Assembly (NCBI RefSeq): GCF_013385425.1
Contig: NZ_JACAQA010000004.1
Location: 345,213 to 409,212 of the forward strand
DNA from: Pseudomonas gingeri
GTDB lineage: Bacteria; Pseudomonadota; Gammaproteobacteria; Pseudomonadales; Pseudomonadaceae
Length of the DNA: 64,000 bases
Direction: 5' to 3'
Shown piece by piece: positions 26,009 through 34,045 of the stretch (positions are counted from its first letter, which is position 1; each line of letters begins with the position of its first letter). The position numbers and the translations under genes were made by a program. The notes below the pieces were generated by a model, which was not told where the DNA came from, did no database searches, and worked only from the letters and a program-made list of their open reading frames with translations.

Positions 26009-27895
26009 ATGAATATGCGCTTGAAGTTCAGTCAAAAGATCCTGCTCGCCGTTTCTACCGTGGTTGTTGTGGTCTTTGCGGTGTTCGCACTGTATGGCGA
26101 TTATCAACAGCGCAATGAAATCAGTGGGAATATCGAGAACAACTTGCACACTACCGGGCAGGTCCTGGCCCAGAATATTCAAACCTGGTTGAGCGATCGT
26201 TTGCTGCTGGTGGACGCCATGGCCCAGGTCATCGCGCTCGACCCCGCGAAGGAAAAGGTCCGTACTCTGCTTCAGCAGCCTGCGCTCACTTCGACCTTTG
26301 TCGCCAGCTACAGGGCAACGCGTGACGGCGCCTTCGACATTTTCCCGGAACGGGTCATGCCCGACGGCTACGATCCCCGCCAGCGACCCTGGTATTCGGA
26401 TGCGGTGAAAAACGGTCCGATCCTGACCGAACCCTATATCGGCGTGGGCAGCGACTATCTGGTCATGAGCGAGGCGGCGCCGATCAAGTCTGGCGATCAG
26501 GTTCTGGGTGTGCTTGGGGTCAATATCAGCCTGGACAAGATGGCCCGGATGATCAATGCCCAGGATTTCGGCGGCATCGGTTATGCCTTTCTGGTCAGTG
26601 CCGACGGCAATATCCTGGTGCACCCCGACAAGACCCTGGTCACCAAGAACCTGCGTGATATCTACGGTATGGAGCCGGCGCGGATCGGCGCCGATCTGAC
26701 CGAGGTGCATCAGGCGGGCAGCACGCAGTTGCTGACGTTCATGCCCGTGCAGGGCCTGCCTTCGGTGAAATGGTCGGTGGGCCTGGCCGTCGACAAGGAT
26801 AAAGCCTACGCGGCATTGGCCAAGTTTCGTCTTTCTGTGGTGATCGCCACCGTCGTGCTGCTGGCCATCACTTTTGTCCTGCTCAGCCTGTTGATCCGAT
26901 TGTTGATGAAACCCTTGCACCATATGACCCGTGCACTGGAGGACATTGCCCAGGGCGATGGCGACCTGACGCAGCGTTTGCCGATCCAGTCGCGTGACGA
27001 GTTCGGCAACCTGGCCGGGGCCTTCAACCGTTTTGTCGAGCGTATCCACGGTTCGATCCGCGAAGTGGCCTCGACCACCGCCCGCTTGAGCCAGGTGGCC
27101 AGCCGGGTGGTCAACGCCTCCAACGCCTCGATGAGCAACTCGGACAACCAGTCCCATCGCACCAGCAGTGTCGCGGCGGCCATCAATCAATTGGGTGCCG
27201 CGGCCCATGAGATCGCCGTGAATGCCGCGGATGCCTCACAAGGCGCCTCCGATGCGCGGGACACGGCGGATGAGGCACGGCGGGTGGTCGAGCGCTCGAT
27301 CCAGGCGATGAATGAACTGTCGGCCAAGATCCTTTCCTCCAGCGCGCGGATCGAGCAGCTCAATAGCCACACTTCGAGCATCGGCCAGATACTCAAGGTG
27401 ATCCAGGCGATTTCCGAGCAGACCAATCTGTTGGCACTCAATGCCGCCATTGAAGCAGCCCGTGCCGGCGAGTCGGGGCGCGGTTTCTCGGTGGTCGCCG
27501 ATGAGGTGCGTAACCTCGCCGGACGAACCCAGGCCTCGGCCCAGCAGATCCACGGGATGATCGAGGAGCTGCAAGTCGGTTCCCGGCAGGCGGTGCGGAC
27601 CATGGCCGAGAGTCAGCAATACAGCGCGGAGAGCGTGGCCATTGCCAATCAGGCCGGCGAGCATCTGGGGCAGGTCACTCGGCGTATCGGCGAGATCGAC
27701 GGGATGAACCAGTCGGTGGCCGCCGCCACCGAAGAGCAGACCGCCGTGGTCGAGGCGATCAATATGGACATCACCCAGATCGACACCTTGAACAAGGATG
27801 CGGTGGAGAACCTCAATGCCACGCTGCTGGCCTGTTCCGACCTGGAGGAGCAGACGGCTCGGTTGGAGCAACTGGTCAGCGGCTTTCGTATTTGA
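26009..27895 (+). CDS. Methyl-accepting chemotaxis protein with dCache_1 sensor
   Basis: This 628-residue receptor has a membrane helix (11-30), a periplasmic double-Cache domain (about 31-270), a second helix (about 275-297), HAMP, and a cytoplasmic signalling domain. The tip is [22 protein letters not shown]...[19 protein letters not shown]. The Cache pocket carries Y121, R126, W128 and Y129 ([10 protein letters not shown]), the core of the known amino-acid-binding motif. However, the Asp usually found in the later GVDIS-type strand is Asn here (N172 in LGVNIS). No CheR-tethering pentapeptide is present at the C-terminus. It is transcribed alone, 261 bp after the kinase gene. Confidence 0.94.
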   Translation: MNMRLKFSQKILLAVSTVVVVVFAVFALYGDYQQRNEISGNIENNLHTTGQVLAQNIQTWLSDRLLLVDAMAQVIALDPAKEKVRTLLQQPALTSTFVASYRATRDGAFDIFPERVMPDGYDPRQRPWYSDAVKNGPILTEPYIGVGSDYLVMSEAAPIKSGDQVLGVLGVNISLDKMARMINAQDFGGIGYAFLVSADGNILVHPDKTLVTKNLRDIYGMEPARIGADLTEVHQAGSTQLLTFMPVQGLPSVKWSVGLAVDKDKAYAALAKFRLSVVIATVVLLAITFVLLSLLIRLLMKPLHHMTRALEDIAQGDGDLTQRLPIQSRDEFGNLAGAFNRFVERIHGSIREVASTTARLSQVASRVVNASNASMSNSDNQSHRTSSVAAAINQLGAAAHEIAVNAADASQGASDARDTADEARRVVERSIQAMNELSAKILSSSARIEQLNSHTSSIGQILKVIQAISEQTNLLALNAAIEAARAGESGRGFSVVADEVRNLAGRTQASAQQIHGMIEELQVGSRQAVRTMAESQQYSAESVAIANQAGEHLGQVTRRIGEIDGMNQSVAAATEEQTAVVEAINMDITQIDTLNKDAVENLNATLLACSDLEEQTARLEQLVSGFRI

Positions 27896-27989
27896 GGTGC
27901 GCTTTGCCTGAGAGCCCCTTCGCCCTGAGTTGCTATTCGCCCGGGAGTCTCGTATAAGTCGGCACAAACATGCAGACTCAGGCGAAAAC

Positions 27990-28778
27990 ATGCATAGCGT
28001 TCACCAAGCTTCGGAATTGCCGTATTTGCGGCGGCAAAAGATCCTGTTGTTGCTCGAAAGGGATGGCAAGGTCATGGCCTCGGAGTTGGGCCAGCATTTC
28101 GCGGTGTCGGAAGACACCATTCGCCGCGACCTTGCCGAGCTCTCCCAGGCCGGGCTGTTGCAGCGGGTCCATGGCGGTGCGTTGCCGCGTCCCAAGGACA
28201 CCGGCAAGGACTACTTCACCCGGGTCGCCGAGCCCAATGAAGTGAAAACCCAACTGGCGAAAATGGCCGCCCGGCGGGTCGAATCGGGGCAGATCGTGCT
28301 GTTCGACTCCGGCAGCACCACCTTGCAGATCGCCCAGTCGCTGCCGTCCGGGTTGTCGATCACCGCCGTCACCTGTTCGCCGATGATCGCCATGACCCTG
28401 GCCGAACATCCGGGCATTACCGTGATCCTCGCGGGCGGCAAGCTCAACCCGGCGACCATGGCCTCTGGCGGGCATGAGGCGGTGCGGTTGATCCAGGGTA
28501 TCAAGGCCGATCTGCTGTTTACCGGCGTTTGCGCGATTCACCCGGAGATGGGTATTACCTCCCTGCATTACGACGAAGTCGCCGTGAAACAGGCCATGCT
28601 CGACAGCGCCTCGCATGTGGTGGCGGTGACCACGGCCGACAAGCTCGGGGCCGTGGAACCGTTTGTGGTGGCGCCTTGTACGCGCTTGCAGACGATGCTG
28701 ACCGAGCACTTTGTGCCGTCGGGGGATATTCAGGCTTACCGGCGCCTGGGGATCGAGGTCGTGCAGTTGGAGGTTTGA
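27990..28778 (+). CDS. DeoR-family transcriptional regulator
   Basis: This 262-residue repressor starts at the ATG at 27990. The DeoR winged helix has LRRQKILLLLERDGKVMASE followed by FAVSEDTIRRDLAEL, then the RVHGGALP wing. The C-terminal DeoRC sensor domain has the phosphosugar-loop FDSGSTTLQIA and a VLAGGKLNPATMAS segment. It probably senses a phosphorylated sugar or related metabolite, but no sugar operon flanks it, so the target is unknown. The upstream gene is the chemoreceptor and the downstream gene is the Kdo-hydroxylase-like gene. Confidence 0.92.
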   Translation: MHSVHQASELPYLRRQKILLLLERDGKVMASELGQHFAVSEDTIRRDLAELSQAGLLQRVHGGALPRPKDTGKDYFTRVAEPNEVKTQLAKMAARRVESGQIVLFDSGSTTLQIAQSLPSGLSITAVTCSPMIAMTLAEHPGITVILAGGKLNPATMASGGHEAVRLIQGIKADLLFTGVCAIHPEMGITSLHYDEVAVKQAMLDSASHVVAVTTADKLGAVEPFVVAPCTRLQTMLTEHFVPSGDIQAYRRLGIEVVQLEV

Positions 28779-28985
28779 GAGAAAGACGTTGCCGGACACA
28801 GCTCACCGTCTGTCGCCTGAGTCAGGATTTCCGGGCTCTGCAGAACCGCCGCGTAGGTCGTTGAGGCCTCTAGCTGAGCCCTCTTGGGAGCGACATCTTG
28901 TAATCAGAGGTAACAAAACATTGCAATGGTCGGTCGGCTCGCCGCATCATTGCAGGCCTACTCCACAAAGAGGCCCCCTGAGGAA

Positions 28986-29855
28986 ATGGATTCTCAGATA
29001 ATAGGCATCGATTTCGCCGATTGGCGGATGCCTGAAGTGAACGCGGACTGGATCGCTGCGTTGGAAGCGGGCAAGGTGCTTTATTTCCCCCGGTTGTCGT
29101 TTGAACTGCGGGAAGAAGAGAAGTCCTTGCTCCGTCCGGATATTCGCTCGCCCAAGGCTCGTAATATCAGCCTGGATGCGAATAATCACCTCAAGGGCGC
29201 CGAAGGCGATGCTGCCGTGCAACAGGCGCTGACCGAGATGATCGGACGCTTCCGTGAGCAGGCGCAGACGCTGGTGTACTCGCTGCTGCCCCGCTACCAG
29301 GGTGCTTTGCGCCTGGCACCTACCAGCTACCGTCCGATGCAGGTCGAGACCCGTGCCCAGTCCTGGCGTGCGGATGATCGTCGCCTGCATGTCGACGCCT
29401 TTCCTTCGCGTCCCAACTATGGCGAGCGGATTCTGCGGGTGTTCAGCAACATCAATCCCGAGGGTGTGCCGCGGGTGTGGCGTGTCGGCGAGCCTTTCGA
29501 AACGGTCGCCCGCAAGTTCCTGCCACGGGCCAAACCCTATGCGGCCTGGCAGGCCAGCCTGTTGAAGGCGTTGCACATCACCAAGTCATACCGCAGCGAA
29601 TATGACCACCTGATGTTGCAGTTGCATGACGGCATGAAGGGCGATCAGACCTATCAGGAAACCGCTGAGCAGGTGACGATGCCATTTGCCGCCGGCTCGG
29701 TCTGGGTGTGTTTCTCGGACCAGGTGCCCCATGCGGTCATGTCCGGTCAGTACATGCTTGAGCAGACCCTGCACATACCTGCCGACAAACAGTACGACCC
29801 TCAGTCCAATCCTTTGGCGATCCTGACACGGATGATGGGGCGGCCTTTGGTTTGA
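28986..29855 (+). CDS. Kdo hydroxylase-like Fe(II)/2-oxoglutarate dioxygenase
   Basis: This 289-residue protein resembles KdoO, the oxygenase that hydroxylates the Kdo sugar of lipid A-core. Candidate iron ligands are H135 and D137 in RRLHVDAFPSRPNYGERI, with the distal His in DQVPHAVMSG. The ending EQTLHIP fits a 2-oxoglutarate arginine-free variant typical of this family. The frame is also open to an ATG at 28926; I prefer 28986 because GAGGAA precedes it, though very close. It would act at the cytoplasmic face on lipopolysaccharide. No LPS genes flank it. Family assignment is from remembered motif pattern and length. Confidence 0.75.
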   Translation: MDSQIIGIDFADWRMPEVNADWIAALEAGKVLYFPRLSFELREEEKSLLRPDIRSPKARNISLDANNHLKGAEGDAAVQQALTEMIGRFREQAQTLVYSLLPRYQGALRLAPTSYRPMQVETRAQSWRADDRRLHVDAFPSRPNYGERILRVFSNINPEGVPRVWRVGEPFETVARKFLPRAKPYAAWQASLLKALHITKSYRSEYDHLMLQLHDGMKGDQTYQETAEQVTMPFAAGSVWVCFSDQVPHAVMSGQYMLEQTLHIPADKQYDPQSNPLAILTRMMGRPLV

Positions 29856-30091
29856 GGCTTCGCACTGGCTGACTTGTGCGCGGCCGACTGGGTCCTCGGC
29901 TGTGCACCCCCTCGCGAATATTGGCGTCTACCCGGCATGCCGCAGGGTAGAGCGTGCGCGTCGCTTTTTGCCTGAGTTAGAAAAATGACGGAAATATGAA
30001 CATTTGCTCAATGTTTTTTGAACCAAATGATCATTTTCCTGTTCATAGACCACCGGATTCTTCACGTTTACACCCTAATGGAGTAGTGCTT

Positions 30092-30844
30092 ATGTTCAAT
30101 CGTCTGACTCACCTGTTCATCAAATCCTCGGCCCTGGCAGTGATCGCCACCCCGATGATCGCGATGGCGGCTCCCTCCACCGACCCTATTTCCCAATTCG
30201 GCGTCCTGGGCAGCTACAGCCACTTCAAGCTGGAGGGTGGCAGTCAGTCCGAGAAAAGTCATATGCCCACTGGTGGCCTGTTCTATAACTTCGGCAACAA
30301 GATGACCGCCGAATCCGGCCTGATCTACCAGGCCGGTGTTGAAGTGAAGTACGGCAAGAATGATGACAACAAACTCAAGGAAGGCCAGGGCGACCTCGAC
30401 CTTGGCTGGCGTGCGGCGCTGGACTCGCACAACTTCTTTGATGTGATCGTGGGTGGCGGTTACAGCTGGACCCGCTACGAGCCTGACTCCGCCGACTACG
30501 ACATCAAGCTCACCGGCCGTTCGCCGTTTGCCAAGGCCGCGCTGGGCTACAACCATCAGTTCGATGCCGCGACGATGCGCGTCGAAGCGGGCGTGCGCCG
30601 CAGTATTGGCAGCGAGGGGCAGATCAGGGTCGCTGGCGAAGGCTCCGATACGGTGGACCTGAAGGACCATACCAACCCTTATGCCGAAGTGAACTTCCTG
30701 TTCAACCAGCAAAGTTCGTTGCCGATTGTCGCGGGCGTTTATTACACCCACACCGAGTTCAAACTGGATGGTGATTCCGACTTGGCGGACAACACCAAAC
30801 TCAAGATTGACGAGTACGGTGCCAAGGTCGGTATCGCGTTCTGA
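30092..30844 (+). CDS. Outer-membrane beta-barrel protein
   Basis: This 250-residue protein starts at the ATG at 30092 behind GGAG (30080-30083). A clear signal peptide ends at AMA|APS. The rest is a run of alternating polar/aromatic strands, for example GVLGSYSHFKLEG, FFDVIVGGGYSWTRYE and KAALGYNHQF. It ends with GAKVGIAF, a C-terminal Phe typical of BAM substrates. About 8-10 strands fit an OmpX/OmpW-like or Ail-like porin-type barrel. It is monocistronic, with a strong terminator just after it. Specific function is not readable. Confidence 0.8.
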   Translation: MFNRLTHLFIKSSALAVIATPMIAMAAPSTDPISQFGVLGSYSHFKLEGGSQSEKSHMPTGGLFYNFGNKMTAESGLIYQAGVEVKYGKNDDNKLKEGQGDLDLGWRAALDSHNFFDVIVGGGYSWTRYEPDSADYDIKLTGRSPFAKAALGYNHQFDAATMRVEAGVRRSIGSEGQIRVAGEGSDTVDLKDHTNPYAEVNFLFNQQSSLPIVAGVYYTHTEFKLDGDSDLADNTKLKIDEYGAKVGIAF

Positions 30845-30851
30845 TGCATGA

Positions 30852-30881
30852 AGCGCGGGAGCCATGGCTCCCGCGCTTTTT
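30852..30881 (+). terminator. Terminator after the beta-barrel gene
   Basis: AGCGCGGGAGCCATGGCTCC continues to a fully self-complementary 26-base palindrome followed by a T run. It lies 8 bp after the barrel stop and ends its transcript. Confidence 0.9.
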
Positions 30882-31110
30882 ATCCCGGCGGTTGCCGCAC
30901 TTTTACCCGCAATGTCCCATTCCTTCCTGTCCCCTCTAGACGCCGCGCTAGCGAAATAGTAGCTTTCCTCCCCAAAGCCCTCTGCTACTGGCCCTCTCCA
31001 CGCGCCAGCGACTCAGGCCTTCATAGCGGTTAAGGAATACGCAGTGAAACTGCCGACGACATGCTGATCGATTTCAGCCTTGTCCGGTAGCCACTTTTCA
31101 AGGACGAGCG

Positions 31111-31236
31111 ATGGCCTGTTGGTCCAACTACTCAAACCTGAAAAACCACCCGACCGTATTGATTGATGTCGACGAGCGCTGCTCGGCGATTGTCGATGGA
31201 GCGTTCGCGCAGGTTCGGGTTGTCCGGGAAAAGTGA
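31111..31236 (+). CDS. Candidate 41-residue small ORF
   Basis: ATG at 31111 has AAGGA at 31100-31104, a good spacing, and the frame stops at 31234-31236. The product starts MACWSNYSNLKNHPTVLIDV and has a mixed, protein-like composition with two cysteines. No family is recognised. It occupies the otherwise empty 30882-31305 gap. Conservation would decide whether it is real. Confidence 0.35.
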   Translation: MACWSNYSNLKNHPTVLIDVDERCSAIVDGAFAQVRVVREK

Positions 31237-31305
31237 TTTCCCTGCCTTTAATCCCCTGAACACTACCCCGCATCCCCCTGTCCCGTTCTTCCCAAGGAGC
31301 TGTAA

Positions 31306-31749
31306 ATGAAAGGCAAGATCCTGAGTTACGACACCAACACCCGTAACGGCATTATTTCCGGTGATGACGGCAACCGTTACACCTTCGACGTGGTCGAGTG
31401 GAAAGCCGCGGTACTGCCCAAGGCCGGCGCGCGCGTCGACTTCGCCAGCAATGGTGCGTTTGCCGAAGCCATCTTCGCCGACGGCGCTGCGGCGAGCGGC
31501 AACTCCAAGAAGATCCCGGCGGCCCTGCTGGCGTTCTTTCTCGGTGCCTTTGGCGTGCACAAGTTCTACCTGGGTTACAACGTCCAGGGCGTGATCATGC
31601 TGCTGGTGTTCCTGTTCGGCTGGCTGCTGCTGGGTATCCCGTCGATCGTGATCAGTATTGTCGCCTTTGTTGAATTCATCATCTACCTGCTCAAGTCCGA
31701 AGATGACTTCGAGCAGACTTATGTAGTTGGTAAACGCGGCTGGTTCTGA
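31306..31749 (+). CDS. TM2-domain membrane protein with OB-fold-like N-terminus
   Basis: This 147-residue protein starts behind AAGGAG (31293-31298). Residues 1-60 resemble a cold-shock/OB fold (GKILSYDTNTRNGIISGDDG, then YTFDV), including the conserved G-x-I-x-x-D pattern. Residues about 68-135 form a TM2 domain: two membrane helices with the AFFLGAFGVHKFYLGY signature. The pairing of a nucleic-acid-like OB fold with TM2 recurs in proteobacteria, but its function is unknown. It stands alone upstream of the long accessory gap. Confidence 0.8.
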   Translation: MKGKILSYDTNTRNGIISGDDGNRYTFDVVEWKAAVLPKAGARVDFASNGAFAEAIFADGAAASGNSKKIPAALLAFFLGAFGVHKFYLGYNVQGVIMLLVFLFGWLLLGIPSIVISIVAFVEFIIYLLKSEDDFEQTYVVGKRGWF

Positions 31750-32000
31750 GTCACTGATCCCTGGGCTTGAGTGAGTCCGGGTCGGTTGTCGGCGTTGGCG
31801 CCGGTGGGCAGGGGCACGTTGGGTGCTCCTGTTCGACTGACGAATGTCCTGTCTGTATAGCTGCTGTGCCTTACCCTCTCGATATTTCCTAAAAACACGC
31901 TTCCTCGCGATGGCCGTCGGGCTGGGCGGTGCCCTCGGGCATGCCCTGGTTTTGAGGGCGAGTGAGCTGCGATGTGGTCGCTGCCGGATAAGTCGAGGCG

Positions 32001-32031
32001 AAAAAAAACCACCTTAGTAGGGTGGTTTTTT
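32001..32031. terminator. Terminator-like hairpin with TTAGTA loop, unit A of element copy 1
   Basis: Eight A, then ACCACC-TTAGTA-GGGTGGT and six T make a bidirectional terminator-like hairpin. The TTAGTA loop is shared with three other hairpins of the two element copies. The sequence CTCACTGAGACTAACAACG follows at 32064-32082. Confidence 0.75.
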
Positions 32032-32238
32032 CCGCAAGCCTGATGTGAAGCTAGCTTGCTCATCTCACTGAGACTAACAACGAACCTTTACTCTACTGAA
32101 GTCATGTTTATCACGCAAGCCTGGGAGTGGTTCATCATATTTCTGAGTGTTGAGGTGAGTTGAATGCCTGAAATTTTTTGATTGAGGTTTTTCGGATAAG
32201 TAACACTTTTTGCTTTCAGTTCCATATTCGAGCTGAGG

Positions 32239-32244
32239 TATGAT
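32239..32244 (+). promoter_or_regulatory. Candidate -10 element of copy 1
   Basis: TATGAT within GAGCTGAGGTATGAT aligns with TATTAT within GCGCTCAGGTATTAT at 49450 in copy 2. Both lie exactly 127 nt before the second tag. No good -35 is seen, so an activator or another sigma factor may be needed. A start near 32251 would give an RNA of about 345 nt. Confidence 0.45.
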
Positions 32245-32451
32245 TTTTTGGCTCTTTCGTTAAAAGACTTTTTGAAGTGGTCAAGCCAGCGCGCGCATTT
32301 GGGACCTCCTGACACGGTTTAGTACCCCGTGCCGGATTGGCTCAGGGGGCCATCGGCCTGGCCACCTCACTGAGACTAACAACGTAGTTCTCGAAGGCAT
32401 ACGTGTTCCGGTAAGTATGCTGGAGGGTTGGCCCACTTTGGGGGTCAATGT

Positions 32452-32553
32452 ATGTCCAAGATTCTTAGACGTACCTGGAGCCTCGTAGTCAACTTGTTAC
32501 GGGTTTATCACCTGTATGAGTTTCTACGGGATCACTACGATAATCAGCGGTAA
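32452..32553 (+). CDS. 33-residue small ORF of element copy 1
   Basis: ATG at 32452 to TAA at 32551 encodes a basic, amphipathic peptide (starts MSKILRRTWSLVVN, ends in a DNQR tail). GGGGG at 32440-32444 may serve as ribosome-binding site. Against copy 2 the two ORFs have the same length with no indels, whereas the preceding leader has a 1-nt indel. Of the changed codons, six are synonymous and five are not. No family is recognised. The peptide is too polar for a typical type I toxin, but that is not excluded. Confidence 0.55.
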   Translation: MSKILRRTWSLVVNLLRVYHLYEFLRDHYDNQR

Positions 32554-32568
32554 GGGTTATTGAAGTGG

Positions 32569-32598
32569 CCTGCCCCGGCTTCGGTCGGGGCGGGTTTT
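32569..32598 (+). terminator. Terminator closing element copy 1
   Basis: GCCCCGGC-TTCG-GTCGGGGC with a flanking G/C extension and a TTTT tail forms a very stable UUCG-type hairpin 16 bp after the small ORF. Confidence 0.85.
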
Positions 32599-32780
32599 GA
32601 TTCAGATCCAAGGGACGACTGTTGGGTAGTTTCCTTCCTCGCCGAGCCAGCGAGCTTTGAGAAAATCAGCGCTGAATCGCTCATCGCATTCGATTTCCCC
32701 CACTACCGAGGTATGCTTGGGCACGGCTCAAGTATTTCCCAGCCGTCTTTCCCGACGTACCTGCGAGCTCACGGCGTTCC

Positions 32781-33308
32781 ATGATCACCCACGTTGCCCT
32801 GTTTCTCTGCACCCTGATGGCCATGGAAGGGGTCGGCTACCTGGCGCACAAGTACGTCATGCACGGTTGGGGCTGGTTTCTGCACCGTTCCCATCATGAG
32901 GAGCACCTGGGCGCCTTCGAGACCAACGACATCTACCTGCTGGTATTGGCGGCGGTGGCCATCACCCTGATCGTGCTGGGCAATAGCGGATACGACCCGC
33001 TGCAGTGGATAGGTGCCGGAGTGGCGGCGTTCGGGATCATCTATGTCGTGGTGCATGACGGCATCGTCCACCGCTATTGGCCATTTCGGCCGTGTCCCCG
33101 TCATCCCTATTTGAAACGCCTGTATCAGGCTCACCTGTTGCATCATGCGGTGAAAGGGCGCAAGAACAGTGTGTCGTTCGGCTTTCTGTATGCCCCATCG
33201 CTACGCACGTTGAAGAGGCAGTTGCGCGAGTCCCGTGAGGCGACTGAGCTTGGAGGGGAAGGGCGCCGTGCAGTTTGGCGGAGCGATGGCGCGAGTGAGG
33301 TTGAATAA
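32781..33308 (+). CDS. crtZ: CrtZ-type beta-carotene hydroxylase (fatty acid hydroxylase superfamily)
   Basis: This 175-residue membrane di-iron enzyme carries the full histidine set: HKYVMH (H23, H28), HRSHHEEH (H35, H38, H39, H42), HDGIVH (H92, H97) and HLLHH (H118, H121, H122). Four hydrophobic stretches fit the CrtZ topology. CrtZ hydroxylates carotenoid rings, making zeaxanthin from beta-carotene. No crtE/B/I/Y genes are in the window, so it is either an orphan or acts on another lipid. The C-terminal 30 residues after SFGFLYAP are charged and variable. The family call is strong; the substrate is uncertain. Confidence 0.8.
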   Translation: MITHVALFLCTLMAMEGVGYLAHKYVMHGWGWFLHRSHHEEHLGAFETNDIYLLVLAAVAITLIVLGNSGYDPLQWIGAGVAAFGIIYVVVHDGIVHRYWPFRPCPRHPYLKRLYQAHLLHHAVKGRKNSVSFGFLYAPSLRTLKRQLRESREATELGGEGRRAVWRSDGASEVE

Positions 33309-33343
33309 AGTCGAGGCAAAAAACGCTTCAAGGAGCTGATTGC

Positions 33344-33991
33344 GTGAAAAGCACTATCGATCACCTGGCTATCGTGGCGCCGGACCTTGATACCGGCTGC
33401 GCGTTCGTCACTGGCGCTCTGGGCGTCGACCTTCAACCGGGCGGAGCCCATCCACGCATGGGCACCCACAATCGGCTGCTTCGCCTTGGCCCCGAGCTCT
33501 ATCTGGAAGTGATTGCCGTTGATCCATCTGCTGAGCGCCCCAGTCGGCCTCGCTGGTTCGGTCTTGACCAACTTGCGCCCGACTCTCCGGCACGCCTGGC
33601 GACATGGGTTGCGCGAATCGATGATATCCATGCTGTCGGCGCTTATTGCCACGACATCGTTGGAGATGTCGAACCCATGAGCAGAGGAGCATTGTCCTGG
33701 CAGATAACAATACCCGCGGACGGCAGCCTTCCTTTGGGAGGGGCAGCTCCTACCCTGATTCAATGGGAACAGACGACTCATCCCGCAAGTACGCTGCAAG
33801 ACAAAGGCTGTTCTCTAGTGGCTTTGGATGTCTTCCATACTGATCCAGAAAAAGTCAGGGCGATTCTGGCCGCCATGAACTTTTCGGGGCCGGTTTATCT
33901 TCACGGGCTCGAAGGAACTTCAACTCCGTATCTGGTCGCTCATATTCAAACACCCGGTGGTTTAAAAACATTGCCGATTTCGGGGGCGTGA
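33344..33991 (+). CDS. VOC/glyoxalase-like domain protein
   Basis: This 215-residue protein starts with GTG at 33344 behind AAGGAG (33329-33334). The opening STIDHLAIVAPDLDTGCAFV is a classic vicinal-oxygen-chelate strand-helix. GTHNRLLRLGPELYLEVIAV gives the matching second half with the candidate metal Glu. The length and the central insertion fit the Glyoxalase-like (Glyoxalase_3) group, whose substrates are mostly unknown. It may be cotranscribed with crtZ, 35 bp upstream. Confidence 0.75.
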   Translation: MKSTIDHLAIVAPDLDTGCAFVTGALGVDLQPGGAHPRMGTHNRLLRLGPELYLEVIAVDPSAERPSRPRWFGLDQLAPDSPARLATWVARIDDIHAVGAYCHDIVGDVEPMSRGALSWQITIPADGSLPLGGAAPTLIQWEQTTHPASTLQDKGCSLVALDVFHTDPEKVRAILAAMNFSGPVYLHGLEGTSTPYLVAHIQTPGGLKTLPISGA

Positions 33992-34045
33992 TTCGCACTC
34001 GGATCTGCTGTGGTCACCGGACATCACTTATGGGGCGCGTGCTTT

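Larger units (their letters stand above)
32001..32598 (+). repeat. 597-bp structured element, copy 1
   Basis: This segment matches 49213-49809 in order and length (598 against 597 bp). The order is hairpin A, tag, divergent middle of about 190 bp, conserved -10-like hexamer, hairpin B, tag, 33-codon ORF, terminator. The tag CTCACTGAGACTAACAACG occurs at 32064-32082 and again at 32366-32384. The outer stem CCTGA/TCAGG encloses CACGG/CCGTG in unit B (about 32307-32345). The two copies are similar but not recent duplicates. Confidence 0.75.
31750..32780. other. Gene-poor gap holding the first copy of the 597-bp element
   Basis: This 1031-bp gap contains the repeated element at 32001-32598, whose parts are listed separately. 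The left 250 bp hold no gene or terminator that I can see. The right 180 bp lead into crtZ and show no clear signal. Confidence 0.6.

Noticed and set aside
32088..32315. 75-codon minus-strand frame in element copy 1
   Set aside because: It lies in the part of the element that differs from copy 2, with no ribosome-binding site or family match.
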